Shown here one piece after another: positions 63,260-64,000 of a DNA stretch of 64,000 nt. The stretch's first letter is position 1. Every line of letters begins with the position of its first letter. The stretch is from Roseiarcus sp963780825 (lineage in GTDB: Bacteria > Pseudomonadota > Alphaproteobacteria > Rhizobiales > Beijerinckiaceae), in contig CAWADL010000010.1 of NCBI GenBank assembly GCA_963780825.1, positions 372,001 through 436,000 on the forward strand. Direction: 5' to 3'. The translations under genes and the position numbers were made by a program. A model generated the notes under the pieces. That model did no database searches and was not told where the DNA came from. It saw nothing but the letters and a program-made list of their open reading frames with translations.

Positions 63260-64000
63260 TGGGCTTGCAAGCCTCCAAGCAAGGGCCTGTCTCTTCGTCG
63301 CCGCGCTGCTCGCCTTCGTCGCGATGGCGCAGGCGGAAACCGTGCTGCGCATCGGCGACCAGAAGGGCAACGCGCGCGCCGCGCTCGAAGCAGCCGGCGC
63401 GCTCGACGGCCTCAACTATCGCATCGAATGGGCTGAATTCCCGGCGGCCGCGCCTCTGCTGGAGGCGGCGAACGCCGGCGCGATCGACGCTGGCACGGTC
63501 GGCGATGCGCCCTTCACCTTCGCCGTCGCCGCTGGCGCGCCGCTCAAGGCGATCGAGGCGACGCGCTCTGGTCTCGAAGGCCTGGCGGTGGTGGTGCGCA
63601 GCGACTCTCCGGCAAAATCGTTCAAGGATCTGGTTGGCAAGCGGATCGCCACAGGCAAAGGTTCGATTGGTCATCAGCTCGTGCTGGCTTTGTTGGAGCA
63701 GAACGGCCTCAAAGCCAGCGACGTACAACTGACCTTCTTGTTGCCCTCCGACGCGGCGGTCGCGCTCAGAACCGGCGCGATCGATGCCTGGTCGACTTGG
63801 GATCCTTATACCGCGCAGCTGGAAATCGCGCAGGGTTGCCGGCGCGTCGCCGACGCGGTTGGTATTGCGCCGGGCCTCAGTTTCTTGTTCGCGCGCGACG
63901 ATGCGCTCGCCAACCCGGACAAACGCGCAGCGTTGCGAGACTTCGTCGGCCAACTCGCCAAATCGCGGCGCTGGACGCTGGAGCATCTCGACGCCTACGC
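63259..64000 (+). CDS. ssuA: Aliphatic sulfonate ABC binding protein (SsuA-like), partial, frameshifted
   Basis: The start ATG overlaps the SsuD-like stop (TGATG at 63257-63261). After a frame change near 63295 within the signal peptide (LLAFVAMAQA), the mature part reads ETVLRIGDQKGNARAALEAA, APLLEAANAGAIDAGTVGDA, FTFAVAAGAPLKAIEATRSG, GKRIATGKGSIGHQLV and AVALRTGAIDAWSTWDPYTA. It binds sulfonates for the SsuBC importer, presumably encoded beyond the window end. The 3' end is cut off. Confidence 0.85.

Noticed and set aside
1..64000. Integrated element, phage, toxin-antitoxin or phage-defence system
   Set aside because: I found no integrase, transposase, phage structural gene, nuclease-helicase pair or toxin-antitoxin pair; gene style and GC look even across the window.

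Overview
The window reads as chromosomal DNA of a soil-type alphaproteobacterium of the order Hyphomicrobiales (Bradyrhizobium/Rhodopseudomonas/Xanthobacteraceae-like). Grounds for this are the high GC content, many ABC importers for small organics, a bacterial NHEJ set (LigD, Ku), and at least five copies of a palindromic repeat whose translation reads HCERSEAIQ, which is common in that order. I see no rRNA, tRNA, CRISPR array, insertion sequence or phage gene. The assignment is by inference, not by a search.

Layout. (1) 1-4.9 kb: the 3' end of a RutA-type monooxygenase and a polyamine-type ABC importer (binding protein, two permeases, ATPase), badly frameshifted, facing a GcvA-like LysR regulator. 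(2) 5.9-21.9 kb: a nitrogen-heterocycle locus. It has two RutF-like flavin reductases, RutA, three amidase-signature enzymes, a G3E GTPase, a dihydropyrimidinase/hydantoinase, an AtzG-like small subunit, a sugar-type ABC importer, a HutC-type GntR regulator and an MFS permease. Five promoter regions here share the palindrome AGTMCGKACT, which fits a HutC-type operator. (3) 22.2-32.2 kb, minus strand: one long operon of a GntR regulator, PfkB kinase, SIS isomerase, BtpA-family protein, BMP-type nucleoside ABC importer, nucleoside hydrolase and a small VOC-like protein. (4) 32.6-38.8 kb, plus strand: a second BMP-type importer with its own nucleoside hydrolase and an alpha/beta hydrolase, divergent from (3). 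(5) 39.0-48.9 kb: a ROK-regulated catabolic cluster with an M20 hydrolase, sugar-type ABC importer, YhfX-like PLP racemase, enolase-superfamily enzyme, GreA-like factor, cupin and SDR. (6) 49-54.8 kb: small secreted proteins, a DUF1194 protein, an SDR, a CsbD-DUF2934 protein, a GMC oxidoreductase and another enolase-superfamily enzyme. (7) 55-60.4 kb: DNA end repair (LigD, exonuclease III, Ku) plus a small protein that shares Ku's C-terminal tail. (8) 60.5-64 kb: an Rrf2 regulator and a sulfonate module (OsmC-like, SsuD-like, SsuA-like), running off the window.

How they work together: most of the window is uptake followed by hydrolytic or oxidative breakdown of N-rich organics. Regions 2-4 together could take nucleosides to free bases and sugars, and bases or cyclic ureides to open-chain carbamoyl compounds and then to amines and ammonia. 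The exact substrates are not decided by the sequence.

Quality caveat: roughly 40 single-base frameshifts break about 20 otherwise well conserved genes. They cluster (1-4.7, 17.5, 23-38, 58-63 kb) and are absent from two stretches longer than 10 kb (about 4.9-17.4 and 42-52.6 kb). I treat most as sequencing or assembly indels and give the full gene span for each broken gene. Frameshift positions are approximate to about 10-20 bases.
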